NCBI RefSeq assembly: GCF_011602485.2
Contig: NZ_CP050022.2
Coordinates: 4,236,001 to 4,300,000, forward strand
Direction of reading: 5' to 3'
Source: Bradyrhizobium sp. 1(2017)
GTDB lineage: Bacteria; Pseudomonadota; Alphaproteobacteria; Rhizobiales; Xanthobacteraceae
Length of the DNA stretch: 64,000 bases
Shown here: positions 1-8,509 of the stretch, in pieces
Numbering within the stretch: position 1 is the stretch's first letter
Layout: the number at the start of each line of letters is the position of its first letter
Notes under the pieces: model-generated
What the model saw: only the letters and a program-made list of their open reading frames with translations
Told to the model about the DNA's origin: nothing
Databases searched by the model: none
Program-made: the position numbers and the translations under genes

Positions 1-229
1 TCTCGCGCAGACCTCGGCGGGAACGGCGTTCCGCTTCAAGGCCGTCAGCATGGCCGAGGCGCAAGACGAAGCGCGCAAATTCGCGCAAGCGATCCGGACC
101 CTGCCCGATCGCCTGCGTTCATCAGATACCGTCGCGCTCAACGTCGAGGCGCTCAGCGATGCCAATGTTGCGGGCTACGCCGTGAGCGCCGTCGACGCCG
201 GGACGTGGCAGGTCGCGGCGGAACCGTAA
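1..229 (+). CDS. pxpC: 5-oxoprolinase subunit PxpC, C-terminal end (partial)
   Basis: The open frame runs in from the left edge (first whole codon at base 2) and stops with TAA at 227-229. The visible 75 residues include FRFKAVSMAEAQ, which resembles the C-terminal end of the biotin-dependent carboxyltransferase-like (KipA/PxpC) family. The gene just downstream, 30 bases on and on the same strand, is the PxpA partner, and pxpB-pxpC-pxpA order is usual for ATP-dependent 5-oxoprolinase. The name rests more on context than on sequence because the catalytic part lies outside the window. Confidence 0.65.
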   Translation, partial: LAQTSAGTAFRFKAVSMAEAQDEARKFAQAIRTLPDRLRSSDTVALNVEALSDANVAGYAVSAVDAGTWQVAAEP

Positions 230-259
230 ACGGCAACAAGACCAGAGGCGGAGAGCACC

Positions 260-1027
260 ATGAAGACAGTCGATCTCAATTGCGATCTCGGCGAGGGATT
301 TGGCGCGTGGGAGATGGGCAACGACGCGGCGATGATCGAGCTGGCGAGTTCGGTGAATGTCGCCTGCGGCTTCCATGCCGGCGATCCCGACATCATGCGC
401 CGGACGGTCGAGCTGGCGAAGGCGCGCGGCGTCTCGGTCGGCGCACACCCCGGATATCGCGATTTGCACGGCTTCGGCCGGCATCCGATCGCGGGGCTGA
501 AAGCCTCCGAGATCGAGAACCTCGTCGCCTACCAGATCGGCGCGTTGCAGGCGATCGCGACGGCGGCCGGCCACAAGGTCACGCATGTGAAGGCGCATGG
601 CGCGCTCTCCAACGTCGCCTGCGAGGACGACATGACGGCGATGGCGATCGCCGCCGGCATCAAGGCGGTCGATCCCAGCCTGATCTTCGTCGTGCTCGCC
701 AACTCGAAGCTGGTGAAGGCCGGCGAAGCCGCCAATCTGCCGATGGTGCACGAGGTGTTCGCCGACCGCGCCTATGAGAACGACGGCAATCTGGTTTCGC
801 GGAAGAAGCCCGGCGCGGTGCTGCACGATGCCAAGGCGATCGCCGATCGCGTGGTGCGCATGGTGCAGGACGGCGCAGTGGTGTCGGTGACGGGCAAGGT
901 CATCAAGATGCGCACGGACACGGTGTGCATCCATGGCGACACGCCTGGCGCGGTCGACATCGCGCGCGGCTTGCGGCAGGCGTTGAAGGCTGCGGGGATC
1001 GAGGTGGCGCCGTTCAAGCGCGGGTGA
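260..1027 (+). CDS. pxpA: 5-oxoprolinase subunit PxpA (LamB/YcsF family)
   Basis: A 255-residue cytosolic protein beginning [15 protein letters not shown], the signature start of the LamB/YcsF family. It continues with [11 protein letters not shown] and SVGAHPGY, the conserved His/Asp-rich stretches of this family. With PxpB and PxpC it hydrolyses 5-oxoproline to glutamate using ATP. Length is normal (about 250). The start is supported by GGAGAG about 8 bases upstream. It follows pxpC by 30 bases and is probably in the same operon. A palindromic repeat follows its stop. Confidence 0.93.
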   Translation: MKTVDLNCDLGEGFGAWEMGNDAAMIELASSVNVACGFHAGDPDIMRRTVELAKARGVSVGAHPGYRDLHGFGRHPIAGLKASEIENLVAYQIGALQAIATAAGHKVTHVKAHGALSNVACEDDMTAMAIAAGIKAVDPSLIFVVLANSKLVKAGEAANLPMVHEVFADRAYENDGNLVSRKKPGAVLHDAKAIADRVVRMVQDGAVVSVTGKVIKMRTDTVCIHGDTPGAVDIARGLRQALKAAGIEVAPFKRG

Positions 1028-1041
1028 GGCAGACTCGGTGC

Positions 1042-1135
1042 CGTAGGGTGGGCAAAGCGAAGCGTGCCCACCACGTCGATCTCGTATGTCGAGGGGACGG
1101 TGGGCACGGCGCTGCGCGCCTTTGCCCACCCTACG
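1042..1135. repeat. Intergenic palindromic repeat
   Basis: The left end (CGTAGGGTGGGCAAAG, 1042-1057) is the exact reverse complement of the right end (ending 1135), with further imperfect pairing inside (GCGTGCCCACC against GGTGGGCAC). The element would fold into one long hairpin. It lies between pxpA and a gene on the opposite strand. Similar GTAGGGTGGGCAAAG palindromes are scattered between genes in Bradyrhizobium and Rhodopseudomonas. It may also act as a bidirectional transcription stop. Confidence 0.8.
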
Positions 1136-1151
1136 AGAGCAGCGAAGCTCG

Positions 1152-1304
1152 TTAGAACGGATGCACCGACAGCGTGCCGAACACGATCGCCGCGATGACG
1201 GCAAAGGCGCTGTACATCGCGACATGGTGCATGCTCGCCCCGGTCCGACGCGAGAGCGAGCGCGCGTAGAAATGCAGCCTGGCTTCCGCCGATAGTTCGC
1301 GCAT
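1152..1304 (-). CDS. Small single-pass membrane protein, 50 aa
   Basis: The minus-strand frame from ATG at 1304 to TAA at 1152 encodes 50 residues. It has a charged N-terminus (MRELSAEARLHFYARSL), then one hydrophobic helix at about residues 28-46 (VAMYSAFAVIAAIVFGTLS), ending in HPF. GGAG lies about 8 bases before the start codon. No domain is recognised. Its clear ribosome site and charged-then-hydrophobic composition argue for a real gene. Function unknown. Confidence 0.65.
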   Translation of the reverse strand: MRELSAEARLHFYARSLSRRTGASMHHVAMYSAFAVIAAIVFGTLSVHPF

Positions 1305-1521
1305 GGTCGATCTCCAACGCCCCATTTGCGGGATTATGAAGGATCAACCAGGGCGGGAGGCAAGATAGCGGCGGAAAAAGCGATGAGGGTTCTCTGGAAA
1401 CCCGGCATCGCGGTCACAAATTCTCCTCACCCCCGGGTTCCGAGAATCCTATTCGTTAAGATCCGAGCCAGTTGGAACCGGCCCGGATGACGATGGGATG
1501 ACAGCCCGACTCCAGCGCGCC

Positions 1522-3129
1522 TTAGTAGACGTCGGCCTGGAAGCGGCCGGACTTTTTGAGCTCGGCGACGAAGCTGACGGCCTCATCGGTCGAACGCGCG
1601 CCGAACTGGGCGACGATATCCACCAGCGCGCGCTCGACGTCCTTGGCCATGCGCTTGGCATCGCCGCAGATGTAGAGATGCGCGCCTTCGGCAAGCCAGG
1701 TCCAGACCTCGCGGCCGACCTCCCGCATGCGGTCCTGCACATAGAACTTCTTCTCGCCGTCGCGCGACCAGGCCAGCGACATGCGCGTGAGCAGGCCCGA
1801 CGTCTTCATCGCGTTGAGCTCCTCCTGGTAGAAGAAGTCGCAATCGCTGCGCTGGTGGCCGAAGAACAGCCAGTTCTTGCCGGGCGCGCCGGTGGCCTTG
1901 CGGTCGAGCAGGAAGGCGCGGAACGGCGCAATGCCGGTGCCTGGCCCGATCATGATGACCGGCGTCTTCGGATCCTGCGGCAGGCCGAAGCCGTGTGCTT
2001 TCTGCACATAGACCTTGAGCTTCTCGCCTTCGGCGATACGTTCGCCGAGGAAGGTCGAGGCAACGCCGAGCCGCTTGCGCTTGGCGACGAGGTAGCGCAC
2101 GGAATCGACCGTCAGCGACAGCTTGCCCGGCGTCGCATTGTGCGAGGACGAGATCGAATAGAGCCGCGGCTGCAGCGGCTCCAGTGCCTCGACGAAGGCC
2201 TCCGGGTGCGGCCGCGTGCCGGAAAACTTCTGCAGCGCCGCCATCACGTCGAGCGTGGCGGCATCGCCGTCGGGATCCTCGCCTTGCGCCAGCGCCCGCG
2301 CCTTCTCGCGCTGCGCGCCGCCGGTGATGAAGGAGATCAGCTCGAACAGCGAGTCCGGTGCCGGCGACAGCGAGACGTCGTCGATCAGCACCTCGCGCAG
2401 CGTCTTGCCGTTGACCTTGGTGGTGTGGGAAGCGCCGAGCAGCGCGATGATCTGGTCGACGAGGCCGACATCGTTGCGCGAGAACACGCCAAAGCTGTCG
2501 CCGACGATGTAGTCGAGCTTGCTCTCGGAGAGATCGAACTCGACGTGGTAGGTTTCCTTCTCCGACTTGCCCTTGTTGAGGAGGCGGCGCGACAGGAAGG
2601 TCGCGGCAACGGGGTTGTCGCGCGAGCGGCCCGGCTCTGCGATCGTCACCGTCACGGCCGGCGCGGGAGCATCCGGCTTGTCCGCCGCCTTGGCCGCCGG
2701 AGCCTTGTCGAGCTCCTCGTACAGCGACTTCAGCATCCGCGCGGTTTCCTTGCCGCCGGGAACGCACAGATTGAGCCGCGCTTCGCTGCGGCCGGCGATC
2801 GCCTCGGAATAGTCGTGGCAATTGTAGCCGCACTGGCCGCAATCCTGCTGCGCCATCGCCGCCATCATCTTGCGGCGCACGGGACGGCCCTCGGCGAGCT
2901 TCATCCGATCGGCGATCGGCATGGTCTGGTCGTGCCACGGCGCTTCGCCGTCGTCGCCGTCACCGGCGCCTTGCATGACGGCGGCGCCCTGCTCTGCCGA
3001 CAGCGGCGCGGCGACGTCAGGCGACAGCAGCCCGGCAAAGAATCCGTTCAGCCAGGAGCGCTGCGCGTCGGAGAACGGCGCGCTGGCGGGAATGATGTCG
3101 AGCCTGGGCGGAGGCGTGATCTGGTTCAT
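1522..3129 (-). CDS. Fe-S/FAD/NADPH flavoprotein (CysJ-like), probable electron donor to NirA
   Basis: 535 residues. The C-terminal two thirds are a cytochrome-P450-reductase/CysJ-type module: FAD-binding RLYSISSS at about 340, NADPH site GPGTGIAPFRAFL at about 410 and a late CGDAKRMAKDV. The usual N-terminal FMN flavodoxin domain is absent. Instead residues about 96-130 carry CGQCGYNC followed by LCVPGG, the four-cysteine pattern of the RnfB-type [4Fe-4S] domain. The start overlaps the nirA stop by 4 bases, indicating coupled translation. I infer an NADPH to FAD to Fe-S route that feeds the siroheme reductase next door. It is usually annotated as sulfite reductase flavoprotein alpha; a sulfite role cannot be excluded. 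Confidence 0.82.
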   Translation of the reverse strand: MNQITPPPRLDIIPASAPFSDAQRSWLNGFFAGLLSPDVAAPLSAEQGAAVMQGAGDGDDGEAPWHDQTMPIADRMKLAEGRPVRRKMMAAMAQQDCGQCGYNCHDYSEAIAGRSEARLNLCVPGGKETARMLKSLYEELDKAPAAKAADKPDAPAPAVTVTIAEPGRSRDNPVAATFLSRRLLNKGKSEKETYHVEFDLSESKLDYIVGDSFGVFSRNDVGLVDQIIALLGASHTTKVNGKTLREVLIDDVSLSPAPDSLFELISFITGGAQREKARALAQGEDPDGDAATLDVMAALQKFSGTRPHPEAFVEALEPLQPRLYSISSSHNATPGKLSLTVDSVRYLVAKRKRLGVASTFLGERIAEGEKLKVYVQKAHGFGLPQDPKTPVIMIGPGTGIAPFRAFLLDRKATGAPGKNWLFFGHQRSDCDFFYQEELNAMKTSGLLTRMSLAWSRDGEKKFYVQDRMREVGREVWTWLAEGAHLYICGDAKRMAKDVERALVDIVAQFGARSTDEAVSFVAELKKSGRFQADVY

Positions 3130-4958
3130 GCGGACACCTGTGCATCGGCAAGCTTGCGCAGCGTTTCGCCGTCATGGCGGCGCGCAAAGGAGAGAAAGGT
3201 TTCGTCGGCAGACGCGCGATGGGCGATATAGGCCTTGAGCAGTCCTTCGACCGTCTTCGGCGCGTCCTCGGCCTTGAGGTCGTGATAGACCTCCTGGCCG
3301 ACATCCGCGTCGGGGCCGAACCCGCCGCCGGTGAAGAGGTGATAACCCTCGACCGTGTCCTCTTCGCCAACCGGCACGCGCGCGCCAATCAGGCCGATGT
3401 CGCTGATGTAATGCTGCGCGCAGGAATGGTGACAGCCGGTGACATGGATGTTGACCGGCTTGTCCATCGCGACGCGCGGCTCGCACCAGTCGCCGATCTC
3501 GGCGGCATGGCGCTTGGTGTTCGCCGCGGCAAAGCGGCAGCCGGCATTGCCGGTGCAGGCGATCAGCCCGGCGCGGATGTGCGAGGCCTCGACGGCGAGC
3601 CCGATCTGCTTGATTGCCGCGACGGCGAGCTCGACATTCTCGTCGCGCACGCCCGATATCAGCAGGTTCTGCCAGACCGTGAGGCGGATCTCGCCGTCGC
3701 CGAGATCCCGCGCGACCTTGGCAAGGCCGCGCATCTGGTCGCAGCTGAGCTTGCCGAGCGTCAGCGACACGCCGATCCAGTTGAGGCCGTCCTGCTTCTG
3801 CTTGTGCACGCCGACATGCGCCATGCGGTCCGCCGCCGGTCGCGGAAGAAACGCCTCTTCGGGCACGCGGGTGAACGGCGTCTTCAGCCGCTCCTCGACG
3901 TGCCCCAGGAAGCCGTCATGGCCCATGGCGTCGAGCACATATTTCAGCCGCGCCTTGTTGCGGTTGGTGCGGTCGCCATGGTCGATGAACACGCGCACGA
4001 TGGCATCGGCGACGGCGGTGGCGTGCTCCGGTTTGACGATGATGCCGGAATATTTCGCGAAATCCTTGTGGCCGGTGATGCCGCCGAGGCCGAGGCGGAA
4101 CCAGATGCCGGGCTCGACGCCAAATCCGTCCTTCACCTCGTACGCCGTGAACGCGATGTCGTTGGTTTCTTCCAGCACCGCGATCCTGCCGGCGCCGTCG
4201 AATGCGACGTTGAACTTGCGCGGCAGGCCGTAGAGCGAGCGATCGTTGAGGATGTGATAGTGCCACTCGCGCGCATAGGGCCGCGTGTCGATCAGCTCTT
4301 GCGGATCGATGCCGGCGGTCGGCGTTCCCGTCACGTTGCGGATGTTGTCGGCGCCGGAGCCGCGCGAGCACAGGCCGAGGTCCTGGATGCCCTCGATCAG
4401 CTTGATCGCATTCTTTGGCGGGATCTCGCGAAGCTGGAGATTGGCGCGCGTCGTGACGTGGCTGTAGGGGCCGCAGAGCTCGTCGGCGAGATCGGCCAGG
4501 CCTGACAGCTGCCAGTGCTTCATGATGCCGTTCGGAATCCGCAGGCGGCTCATGTAGGAGTCCTGCGTCGGCGCGACATAGAAGATGCCGTAATAGCGCC
4601 AGCGGAAATTATCCGCCGGGCTCGGCGGCACGTTGTCGAGCGCCTGCTGGCGCAGCCGCGGATAGGCATCGAAGGGATGCTCATCGCGCTTGAACTTCTC
4701 CTGGTCGGCGAGCTTCTTGCCGGATGCGATGACCTTGTCCTGCGCCTTGATGTGCACGGCATCGGGACCGGTGGGCTCGGCACTCGCCTTGCCGGCGCCA
4801 CCACCGCCCAGACCGCGCCCGACCCGGCTGATCTGCAAACCGGTCGTGAAGCCCTCGAGATAGCGTTTCTGCTCGTCGGTAAAGTCGACTGCGAGCGTAT
4901 CGATTTTCATGGTCGGGAACGAAGCTCCTGCGGCCACCGGGGTGGCATCGACGGACAT
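3126..4958 (-). CDS. nirA: Assimilatory nitrite (or sulfite) reductase, siroheme/[4Fe-4S]
   Basis: 610-residue cytosolic enzyme of the NirA/CysI family that reduces nitrite to ammonium (or sulfite to sulfide) by six electrons. The ligands for the siroheme-bridged [4Fe-4S] cluster are plain: ACTGNAGC (C-x5-C) and TGCHHSC (C-x3-C) in the C-terminal half. The position directly below nasT-nasS favours nitrite. ATG at 4958 has no strong ribosome site; ATG at 4910 (MKIDTLAV) is an alternative and has GGAG upstream. The flavoprotein gene overlaps its stop. A structured leader precedes it. In B. diazoefficiens the nasT-nasS-nirA order is the same. Confidence 0.88.
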   Translation of the reverse strand: MSVDATPVAAGASFPTMKIDTLAVDFTDEQKRYLEGFTTGLQISRVGRGLGGGGAGKASAEPTGPDAVHIKAQDKVIASGKKLADQEKFKRDEHPFDAYPRLRQQALDNVPPSPADNFRWRYYGIFYVAPTQDSYMSRLRIPNGIMKHWQLSGLADLADELCGPYSHVTTRANLQLREIPPKNAIKLIEGIQDLGLCSRGSGADNIRNVTGTPTAGIDPQELIDTRPYAREWHYHILNDRSLYGLPRKFNVAFDGAGRIAVLEETNDIAFTAYEVKDGFGVEPGIWFRLGLGGITGHKDFAKYSGIIVKPEHATAVADAIVRVFIDHGDRTNRNKARLKYVLDAMGHDGFLGHVEERLKTPFTRVPEEAFLPRPAADRMAHVGVHKQKQDGLNWIGVSLTLGKLSCDQMRGLAKVARDLGDGEIRLTVWQNLLISGVRDENVELAVAAIKQIGLAVEASHIRAGLIACTGNAGCRFAAANTKRHAAEIGDWCEPRVAMDKPVNIHVTGCHHSCAQHYISDIGLIGARVPVGEEDTVEGYHLFTGGGFGPDADVGQEVYHDLKAEDAPKTVEGLLKAYIAHRASADETFLSFARRHDGETLRKLADAQVSA

Positions 4959-5103
4959 AGGCGCGACCCGAAAGGGAACCTGCTGGCACGAGAGCCGGCC
5001 TGGCCACCCAACGGTCCGATCAGCTTCGTTGCTGCGGGACTCGGCTCAGCAGGCACCTGTGACAAGCTGGCCGCACTGCAACATTCAAGTTGCGTGCCAG
5101 CTT
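4959..5103 (-). promoter_or_regulatory. nirA leader with two ANTAR-type hexaloop hairpins and alternative pairings
   Basis: Read on the minus strand. Hairpin P1 (5082 down to 5066) is GUUGC-AGUGCG-GCCAGC, with one bulged C. Hairpin P2 (5034 down to 5021) is CAGC-AACGAA-GCUG. Both have six-base loops with A at position 1 and G at position 4, the rule for RNA bound by ANTAR proteins such as NasT. In addition GCTGGCACG (5101-5093) is perfectly complementary to CGTGCCAGC (4990-4982) just before the coding region, while its first six bases can instead pair with GCCAGC of P1. Mutually exclusive folds like these suggest antitermination. I do not see a classic U-tract terminator. Confidence 0.55.
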
Positions 5104-5191
5104 CTGCGAAATAAAAGATTTGATGATTTCAATGGGTTAGTGACACTGCGGAAAAATTCCGGCGGCGGAAAGGCTCATGAAATTCGTGCAG

Positions 5192-5213
5192 CCGGCTCAA
5201 AATTTAGCCGGTG
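5192..5213 (-). terminator. Hairpin after nasS
   Basis: On the minus strand CCGGCT and AGCCGG form a 6-bp stem around an AT-rich loop about 35 bases past the nasS stop codon. It may end nasTS transcripts or be the first element of the nirA leader. There is no clear U tract directly after it, so termination is uncertain. Confidence 0.4.
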
Positions 5214-5246
5214 AATCGAATTGCCTATAAAATATGCAGGGGCGAA

Positions 5247-6410
5247 TTAGGCCTTCCAGCGTCCGACGCCGAAGGCCTGAAGGTGCGCCAGGATGTTGCC
5301 GGCGTCGAATGCGGGGCCGGCAAAGGCTCCGATCGCTCCGGGTGCCCGTTCGGACGGTTGGCGGCCGAGCGCCGCATCGTAAAGGTCGGGCCTGAACACG
5401 GCCATGGCCGTCTTGACGCCATCCGGGCTCAAGGCCGCCTGCCCCCAACGCACCATCTGTGCATAGAGCCACGCGGCCTGAACCGGATCGGGGCGTCCAG
5501 CCTCCTCGCGTCCGACCAGCAGATAGCGGCCGCTCTCGCGGAAGGTGCCATCGGGCGAAATCTTCAGCCGTCCCGTCAGGGTGCGCTGGATGACTTCGGC
5601 ATCGACGCCGATCCGCTCGGACCGCGCCAGGATCTGCGCCGCCTCGGCGAGGTTCGCCGGCTCCTCGATGAACTCGGCCCCCTTCACCGCCGCGCGCACG
5701 AGGGCGGCAACCACGTCCGGATGCTTGTCGGCCCAGACCTGGCGGACCGCCAGCACCTTCTCCGCCGCGCGGACCAGGATGTCGGAGACGAAATGCAGGA
5801 TGTGGCCGATGCCGAGATCGACCGCGACCGAATTCCAGGGCGCACCGACGCAGAACGCGTCGACATGGCCATTGGCGAGACTGTCGACCATATAGGGGGG
5901 CGGCAGCACCACGAGCCGCACATCCTCGTCGGGATCGACGCCGGCCGCGGCCATCCAGAACCGCAGCTGGTAATTGTGGGTCGAGAACGGGAAGGTCATG
6001 CCGAAGGTGAGCGGATCGGCACCCTGGTTGCGGCGCCTGGCAACGACCTTCGCCAGCGCTTTCGCCGTGACCATCGGATCGAAACGGTCGCCGTCGATCT
6101 CTTCCATCAGCGCTGCGTGCAGCGCGGGCGAGACCGTGATCGCGTTGCCGTTGATGCCGAGATTGAAGGGCGCGGCGATCGGCACCTTGACGTGGCCGAG
6201 CCCGAGCGAGGACGCGATCGCGACCGGCGCGAGCAGATGCGCGGCGTCGAACAGGCCGATATTGAGCTTGTCACGGACGTTGGACCAGGAGACCTCGCGC
6301 ACCAGCTCGACCTCGAGCCCTTCGGCCGCGGTGAATCCCTTGTCGACGGCGATGATCAGAGCCGCAGCATCGACCAGCGGAATGAACCCGATGCGGAGGG
6401 GAGCGGTCAT
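5247..6410 (-). CDS. nasS: Nitrate/nitrite sensor NasS (cytosolic NrtA/CmpA-like)
   Basis: 387 residues related to the periplasmic nitrate-binding proteins NrtA/CmpA, but it starts MTAPLRIGFIPLVDAAAL with no signal peptide, as expected for the cytosolic sensor NasS. NasS is known to sequester NasT until nitrate or nitrite binds. The start overlaps the nasT stop by 4 bases (ATGA), giving stoichiometric coupled translation. A CmpA-type transport protein is unlikely because no export signal or permease gene is nearby. Confidence 0.88.
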   Translation of the reverse strand: MTAPLRIGFIPLVDAAALIIAVDKGFTAAEGLEVELVREVSWSNVRDKLNIGLFDAAHLLAPVAIASSLGLGHVKVPIAAPFNLGINGNAITVSPALHAALMEEIDGDRFDPMVTAKALAKVVARRRNQGADPLTFGMTFPFSTHNYQLRFWMAAAGVDPDEDVRLVVLPPPYMVDSLANGHVDAFCVGAPWNSVAVDLGIGHILHFVSDILVRAAEKVLAVRQVWADKHPDVVAALVRAAVKGAEFIEEPANLAEAAQILARSERIGVDAEVIQRTLTGRLKISPDGTFRESGRYLLVGREEAGRPDPVQAAWLYAQMVRWGQAALSPDGVKTAMAVFRPDLYDAALGRQPSERAPGAIGAFAGPAFDAGNILAHLQAFGVGRWKA

Positions 6411-6997
6411 TTCAGCATCTCCGACGCGGTGATGATCGACTGCGCGATCTCGCCGATTTTCTTCTTCTCGCGCATCGCGGTGGAGCGGAGCAGCACATAG
6501 GCCTCGTCCTCGGTGAGGCCCTTCACCTTCATCAGGATGCCCTTGGCGCGCTCGATGATCTTGCGGTCCTCCAGCTGCGACTTGGTGCGCTCCAGTTCCT
6601 CCTGGAGCTTGGCGAAGGCGTTGAAGCGGGACACGCAGAGGTCGAGGATCGGCTTGATGCGCTCCTTCTTCAGGCCGTCGACGATGTAGGCGGATACTCC
6701 TGCCTCAACCGAGGCCTGAATCGAGGCGGAATCGCTCTGGTCGACGAACATCGCGATGGGCCGCTTCACGGCGCGGCTGACCTGGAACATCGCCTCCAGC
6801 ACGTCGCGGCTGGGGTTCTCCAGATCGATCAGGATGATGTCGGGGTCCACCGCATAAATACGGGCAAGCAGGCTCTGCATCTCGCGGATATGGACGACCT
6901 GCGTGAATCCGGCCTCCCGCAATCCCTCCTCCAGGATCGCAGCCCGGATCGGGCTTTCGTCGACGATCACGATTTTGGGCGACTGTTCGGCGCTCAT
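6407..6997 (-). CDS. nasT: ANTAR-domain transcription antiterminator NasT
   Basis: 196 residues. The N-terminal part is receiver-like, with Asp58 (LIDLEN) at the phosphoacceptor position. The C-terminal ANTAR helical domain spans about 135-195 and includes RKIIERAKGILMKVKG and LRSTAMREKKKIGEIAQ. Such proteins bind paired hexaloop hairpins in leader RNAs and prevent termination. The gene heads the nasT-nasS pair and the nirA leader carries candidate target hairpins. NasT is held inactive by NasS, so the receiver may not need phosphorylation. GTGAGTGAG stands just before the start codon. Confidence 0.9.
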   Translation of the reverse strand: MSAEQSPKIVIVDESPIRAAILEEGLREAGFTQVVHIREMQSLLARIYAVDPDIILIDLENPSRDVLEAMFQVSRAVKRPIAMFVDQSDSASIQASVEAGVSAYIVDGLKKERIKPILDLCVSRFNAFAKLQEELERTKSQLEDRKIIERAKGILMKVKGLTEDEAYVLLRSTAMREKKKIGEIAQSIITASEMLK

Positions 6998-7107
6998 AGC
7001 TCACTCACGGCAGGTGATTCATCCATAGCACGCCGGAACGCCCTGCAAAGGGTTGTAATTATGGGCAATTGGGACTAGCTCAGGCGCGTCAATCAGGCAG
7101 TTCAGAT

Positions 7108-8433
7108 ATGGATCAGACGGCTGCGCCCAAGGTCAGCTTCGTGTCGCTCGGGTGTCCCAAGGCATTGGTGGATTCCGAGCGCATCATCACGCGCCTGCGT
7201 GCCGAGGGCTACGAGCTCGCCCGCAAGCATGACGGCGCCGACATCGTCATCGTCAACACCTGCGGCTTCCTCGACAGCGCCAAGCAGGAATCGCTGTCGG
7301 CGATCGGCGAGGCCATGGCCGAGAACGGCAAGGTGATCGTCACCGGTTGCATGGGCGCGGAACCCGAGCAGATCGAGCAGGCCTATCCGGGCGTACTCTC
7401 CATCACCGGCCCGCAGCAATATGAGAGCGTGCTCGACGCCGTGCACCGCGCGCTGCCGCCCGCGCACAATCCGCATCTCGACCTGGTGCCGCCGCAGGGC
7501 ATCAAGCTGACGCCGCGCCACTACGCCTATTTGAAGATCTCCGAGGGCTGCAACAACCGCTGCACCTTCTGCATCATTCCGAAGCTGCGCGGCGATCTCG
7601 TCTCGCGCCCCGCCAACGACGTGCTGCGCGAGGCCGAGCGCCTCGTCGGCGCCGGCGTCAAGGAGTTGCTGGTGATCTCGCAGGACACCTCGGCCTATGG
7701 CGTCGATCTCAAATATGCCGAGAGCCCGTGGAAGGACCGGCAGGTCCGCGCCAGATTCCTCGATCTCGCGCGCGAGCTCGGCGAGCTCGGCGCCTGGGTC
7801 CGGCTGCAATATGTCTACCCCTATCCCCATGTCGACGAGGTCATCGCGCTGATGAATGAGGGCAAGGTGCTGCCCTATCTCGACATTCCGTTCCAGCATG
7901 CGAGCCCGGACGTGCTGAAGGCGATGAAGCGCCCGGCGGCACAGGACAAGACGCTGGCGCGGATCAAGCGCTGGCGCGAGGAATGCCCCGATCTCGCTCT
8001 TCGCTCGACGTTCATCGTCGGCTTCCCCGGCGAGACCGATGCCGACTTCGCCTATCTGCTCGACTGGCTCGATGAGGCCGAGATCGATCGTCTCGGCTGC
8101 TTCAAGTATGAGCCGGTGGCCGGCGCCACCTCGAACACGATCGAGAACCCCGTGCCGGAAGAGGTCAAGCAGGAGCGCTACAACGCGCTGATGGCGCGCC
8201 AGCAGAAGATCTCGGCACGACGGCTGAAGCGCAAGGTCGGCACGCGCCAGCAGATCATCATCGACGAGGTCGGCCCGACTGTCGCCAAGGGACGGTCCAA
8301 GGCCGACGCGCCGGAGATCGACGGCGCCGTGTATCTCTCCAGCCGCCGGCCTCTGCGCGTCGGCGAGATCGTCACCGCCAAGATCGAGCGTGCCGACGAG
8401 TATGATCTGCACGGCAGCGTCGCGGGATTCTGA
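7108..8433 (+). CDS. rimO: Ribosomal protein S12 methylthiotransferase RimO
   Basis: 441 residues from ATG 7108 ([20 protein letters not shown]). The N-terminal UPF0004 domain supplies Cys16, Cys52 and Cys81 for one [4Fe-4S] cluster. The radical-SAM motif CNNRCTFC (Cys148, 152, 155) supplies the second. The C-terminal TRAM region ends at AGF. RimO adds a methylthio group to Asp88 (E. coli Asp89) of ribosomal protein S12. CPKALVDSE and SQDTSAYG are typical of RimO rather than MiaB. An upstream in-frame ATG at 7069 lacks the family start. The gene is divergent from nasT. Confidence 0.95.
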   Translation: MDQTAAPKVSFVSLGCPKALVDSERIITRLRAEGYELARKHDGADIVIVNTCGFLDSAKQESLSAIGEAMAENGKVIVTGCMGAEPEQIEQAYPGVLSITGPQQYESVLDAVHRALPPAHNPHLDLVPPQGIKLTPRHYAYLKISEGCNNRCTFCIIPKLRGDLVSRPANDVLREAERLVGAGVKELLVISQDTSAYGVDLKYAESPWKDRQVRARFLDLARELGELGAWVRLQYVYPYPHVDEVIALMNEGKVLPYLDIPFQHASPDVLKAMKRPAAQDKTLARIKRWREECPDLALRSTFIVGFPGETDADFAYLLDWLDEAEIDRLGCFKYEPVAGATSNTIENPVPEEVKQERYNALMARQQKISARRLKRKVGTRQQIIIDEVGPTVAKGRSKADAPEIDGAVYLSSRRPLRVGEIVTAKIERADEYDLHGSVAGF

Positions 8434-8439
8434 CATACG

Positions 8440-8463
8440 CCGTCATCACCTTCAGGATGACGG
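8440..8463 (+). terminator. Hairpin after rimO
   Basis: CCGTCATC (8440-8447) pairs with GATGACGG (8456-8463) a few bases after the rimO stop. An 8-bp stem with no T run follows, so it is a possible terminator or the end of a convergent transcript. Confidence 0.4.
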
Positions 8464-8509
8464 GGGCGCATTTGGGCTCGCGGCGGTCGAAATCACGCTG
8501 CGGATGCTG

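Noticed and set aside
3174..4505. Plus-strand frame of 443 codons opposite nirA
   Set aside because: High-GC shadow of nirA; composition is Arg/Asp/His-rich without any motif.
5120..5132. TTGATGATTTCAA as an FNR/FixK box before nirA
   Set aside because: The half sites are one base too close (13 instead of 14 bases), so it does not fit the consensus.
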